Assembly: GCF_000002995.4 (NCBI RefSeq)
Contig: NW_025062476.1
Span: forward strand, 2,227,001 to 2,291,000
Length of the DNA: 64,000 nucleotides
Direction: 5' to 3'
Origin: Brugia malayi
Taxonomy: Eukaryota > Nematoda > Chromadorea > Rhabditida > Onchocercidae
Below are positions 60,987 through 64,000 of this stretch, piece after piece; position 1 is the first letter of the stretch, and each line of letters starts with the position of its first letter. Made by a program: the position numbers and the translations under genes. The notes under the pieces are model-generated. The model was not told where the DNA came from. It did not search any database and saw only the letters and a program-made list of their open reading frames with translations.

Positions 60987-63928
60987 ATGAAAATGTATCT
61001 CAGTACTAACCGTCAAGGTAATTTTATTTATTATGTTTCTGGACTTTTTTAATAGACATTTTATTATCAGAGATTATGCTTTCTTCAGAAAAAAAATTCT
61101 TCCAGAAATTCCAAGTGTAAATATTTCAATTCTTAACTTCCGTCTGTTCATTTCTTTGATCATCTTTTTAATTTTTGATTTTTATCTTTATATGAATATC
61201 TTTACAAGTATCATTTTTCAATTCTATTGAAGCGAATATGAAATGTTAAACCTGTTTATCTCTAACAGACAATAGTTTCATCATTGTCCATGGACTAAAT
61301 TTACAATTTCTTGGACCTTCGATTAAACGCTTTTTTCGTTCATTTCATTCAAGATCAATAATGATTATTTTTTTAGTTGAGTAAATTATGCAAAAAACTT
61401 TTCCAATATTTGTTTTGAGCTTTTGATATGTGTTTGCTTACTTCGTTAGCTTAACAACTGAACCAATTTATTTTGGTTTATGCTGTGAATTTTCTATGCC
61501 TACCTTACAGCGTCTGTAATCGGAAAATGTGTCATTTGTGGTGAGGATTCAACAGGGAAACATTATGGTGTTATTGCTTGTCTCGGTTGTAAAACGTTTT
61601 TTAGAAGGTTTGAATTCTTTTTTCGTTTTGTTTTAGTAGCTTTTTCGAACAAATATATTGCTTCTGTTCTGTTGAAGAATATATTTAGGTTGATACAAAA
61701 ACAACGATTTTTAGGTTATTGAACCAATGCTACTTCTTACTGAGATACATTCTTAAATAAATAACTGTATTTGTATCACTTTAACGCTCATATTGTGTTT
61801 TGCATTTTTTATTTACTTGTATTTGTTTTCACTTTATATTTTCTTTAGATAACATTAAGTAAGAAAATAACATTAAACAACAGGCAAATTTAAGAGATTT
61901 TAAGAGTTAAAATTAGTTCATAAAGTAGTCGAGGCAATTTACAATATTAACAGCTTATTTGACGTGAGTATTACTAACAAGCAGACGTCTATTCGGAATT
62001 TGAATTTTATGGAGGACACTAATAGCTTTGAAGATCGACAATTTAATCGATTATTTCGACTGAAAGCAGTCACTGAAACTGAAGATGCATCATCTTATAA
62101 CAACAGAAGAAACTGTCCAAGAGCTTAAAGTTAATCATTTTATGGTCATTTGACATTTGGAGCAATTAAAGAGGTAAAAAAAAAAATAAATGAATGTCTT
62201 ATGAACTGACAATGATTAGTTTTTTTCTCGAAAGTTTCGAATTTCTTATTCTACGCAATTATGCAACAGGGAATCATTTTTTGATCGGATTATGTACGAC
62301 AGCTGGTGCTGATCATGCCTGTAGCATTCTTCAAAGCCGAATGGCATCATAAGAACGTCGTTCGTTATTTGACGCCACGCTTGTTTCCTCTATAGTTTTC
62401 TGAATCCTACCGGAACTATGACGCCCAAGAAATATACTAAAGAAATCGATGAGATGCAAAACGTTACCAGTGAATATCAATCGATATAAAATTTTGGCCT
62501 TTCGTACCTTTCTTACTTCAGCTGATCTACCTTTCTTCAGCTGACCATTTCGATATAAAAAGTGATTATATGATCAACATCATATGGGAAATGTTTTCCA
62601 AATTTTCATGCAATCCGAATTCACTGAAGTGTTGATTCTTAAGTTACAAGAATAAACAGTCTTGTTTATCCTTAAATAATTAGTGAAAATATTTGAGTGT
62701 ATTTTTAATTCTTACAATAACCTCAGAATTTAAGGTCCCAGACTACTTCTACTATGAATATTCTAAGCTTTTTTTTCTCGGTTATCTCAAGTCTTTTTTT
62801 TTTTTTTTTTTAATTTGAAGAAATATGGTATTAATTATATACCAAACGCAGAAAAACAAAGAAATGAGAATGTGATGAGATCTAGTAATTAAATTCTCGA
62901 TAAGTAGTATTTTTTGAATTTGTTATTGTATCTGTTCGTATCATGAGTTATATATATATATCAGAGCAGTGGTTCACCATCAGGATATCAAATGCAAGAG
63001 ATCAGAATGCTGTGAAGTTGTTAAAGACACCAGAAGAGCATGCAGAGCTTGTCGCTATAAGAAGTGTCTTGAAATGGGGATGACAAAAGATGGTTTCGTT
63101 TTCTGAATTCTAAACCGATTGTAGACAAAGTTTCATATATTTCATATATACTTTTTTTTAGAAGATTTTCCATAATAACGAATATTTAAAGTTTTGTATA
63201 ATATTCATATTCTGTTTTATGTGCAAATTCGATTTTTGTGATTGCTAGGCTAGATTGGATCATATTCTCATTTTCTAGATCTTTTCAGTATCATTATGGA
63301 ATATCACCTTCAGTAGATTCTAAGTTTTTTAGCGTCCCAAAAACTGTTACTTTACAGCGTTACAGCCACGTCGAGATTTGATTGGCTGTCGGAGATATCG
63401 GCGACCAGATAATCAACAGGATTTCATCGCTTCAACATCTCACAATTTTCAATTACCGTCAATAGATATGTGTTTGGTTGAACTCATTTCGAAGCTTACA
63501 TTTGTCGATAAAGAAATTCGGGAACGGAAATTTTGCTTGATGCGAGTGAAAAATGAAGCAAGAAGACTAGCACAAATGTTGAAACAAAGTAATCAGCAGG
63601 TAAGTTTTGTTGATTTTTTTTTTTTTTTTTTCTGTATTTTCTACACATGAAGGAGCCCAGTCAGTCTTCCCATTTATATCTTATATTCGTCTGCAGTCTT
63701 TAACGGACTGTGAATTCTGAGGGTATTAACCACTTGAAAACGAACTCTGTATGTCGATGTGTATAGTTCCAGGTATTGAGACTCGTTTTACATTCTTGAC
63801 GCAGTGAGTTGCGTTAAGAATATAAAACGACTTTCATTTTTATGCACCCTCATCGACAAATAAAGCGATTGGCAATGGACCCCACCATCAAAAAGGTGGG
63901 ACCCGTTAATGCAAATGCAAGAAAAGAG
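60987..63928 (+). CDS. Nuclear hormone receptor, 3' part beyond window
   Basis: Exons seen: 60987-61017, 61511-61607, 62965-63092, 63358-63599 and probably 63866-63928; the ligand-binding domain lies past the window. The start at 60987 ([10 protein letters not shown]) joins in phase. The DNA-binding domain has both C4 zinc fingers: finger one CVIC...[11 protein letters not shown], finger two CKRSECC...[14 protein letters not shown]. The T-box region [10 protein letters not shown] follows, then a basic, Q-rich hinge. The P-box is CLGCKT; nematode supplementary receptors most often have CNGCKT, so target choice may differ. These are ligand-regulated or orphan transcription factors. The 1.36-kb intron between the two finger exons holds a decayed mariner element. 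The fifth exon rests on a TAAAG acceptor and is less certain. Confidence 0.88.
61990..62480 (+). mobile_element. Degenerate mariner-family transposase remnant
   Basis: Several frames of this intronic segment resemble mariner transposase in the right order. [17 protein letters not shown] (ending near 62151) resembles the TTRELAEEL.VSH..V helix-turn-helix. [10 protein letters not shown] (about 62277-62306) resembles the FLDRI..GDEKW region around the first catalytic Asp. [20 protein letters not shown] (62397-62456) resembles FLNPGETITAEKY..EIDEM. Frames shift and stops intervene, and the second Asp and C-terminus are not seen. It is a dead fragment, with no clear terminal inverted repeats. It sits inside the nuclear receptor gene on the same strand. 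Confidence 0.62.
63784..63829. repeat. 20-bp inverted repeat (hairpin) in receptor intron
   Basis: Arms 63784-63803 (CGTTTTACATTCTTGACGCA) and 63810-63829 are reverse complements at 18 of 20 positions around a 6-base spacer; one mismatch would be a G-U pair in RNA. It lies in the intron before the probable fifth exon. It could be a trace of a palindromic mobile element or an RNA hairpin. Confidence 0.75.
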
Positions 63929-64000
63929 GTAAGTAGTGTAAGCTAGCGATAGGAGAATGTAAAGAAATGCAGTCATAGTTTAAATTTCTATTTTGAGCAT

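Noticed and set aside
1..64000. tRNA, rRNA, spliced-leader RNA or CRISPR array
   Set aside because: No B-box-like tRNA arm, rRNA core or regular spaced repeat array was found by eye on either strand. A covariance-model scan would be needed to exclude small RNA genes.

Overview
The window looks like genomic DNA from a parasitic nematode, most likely a filarial or other spirurine worm. It is very AT-rich, full of A/T homopolymer runs, and its genes are split into many short exons with GT..AG introns and short TTTCAG/TTTTAG acceptors. The predicted proteins (TDP-43 type TDP-1, PITSLRE kinase CDK11, a [10 protein letters not shown] nuclear receptor) look nematode-like. The species cannot be fixed from sequence alone. 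All gene models were spliced by eye. Every complete model gives an open frame with a start, a stop and consistent intron phases.

Layout: 1-8870 has no gene I can support, only AT-rich DNA with two tandem duplications. On the + strand, a WDR31-like WD40 gene (8871-12433) and a TMEM144-like ten-helix membrane protein (15417-17985) follow. On the - strand lies CDK11 (19519-25100), and 1.15 kb away the divergent + strand TDP-43 orthologue tdp-1 (26254-30274). A striking G-rich island sits between these two. From 31116 to 58829 five genes run on the - strand: a cysteine-rich secreted protein of unknown family, the p97/VCP cofactor NPL4, an unrecognised basic protein with a PP1-docking motif, a secreted EMI/FAS1 (periostin/TGFBI-like) protein, and the HEAT-repeat protein TTI1. 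At the right edge a + strand nuclear hormone receptor (60987 to beyond the window) carries a decayed mariner transposon in an intron.

Most genes are cell housekeeping: RNA metabolism (TDP-1, CDK11), protein quality control (NPL4), PIKK assembly (TTI1) and cilia (WDR31). I see no shared pathway. The same-strand run could reflect polycistronic transcription, but the 0.8-2 kb gaps make this uncertain. The least explained parts are the two unrecognised genes, the 5' end of NPL4 together with a possible small + strand gene in its upstream region, and a short open frame divergent from TTI1.
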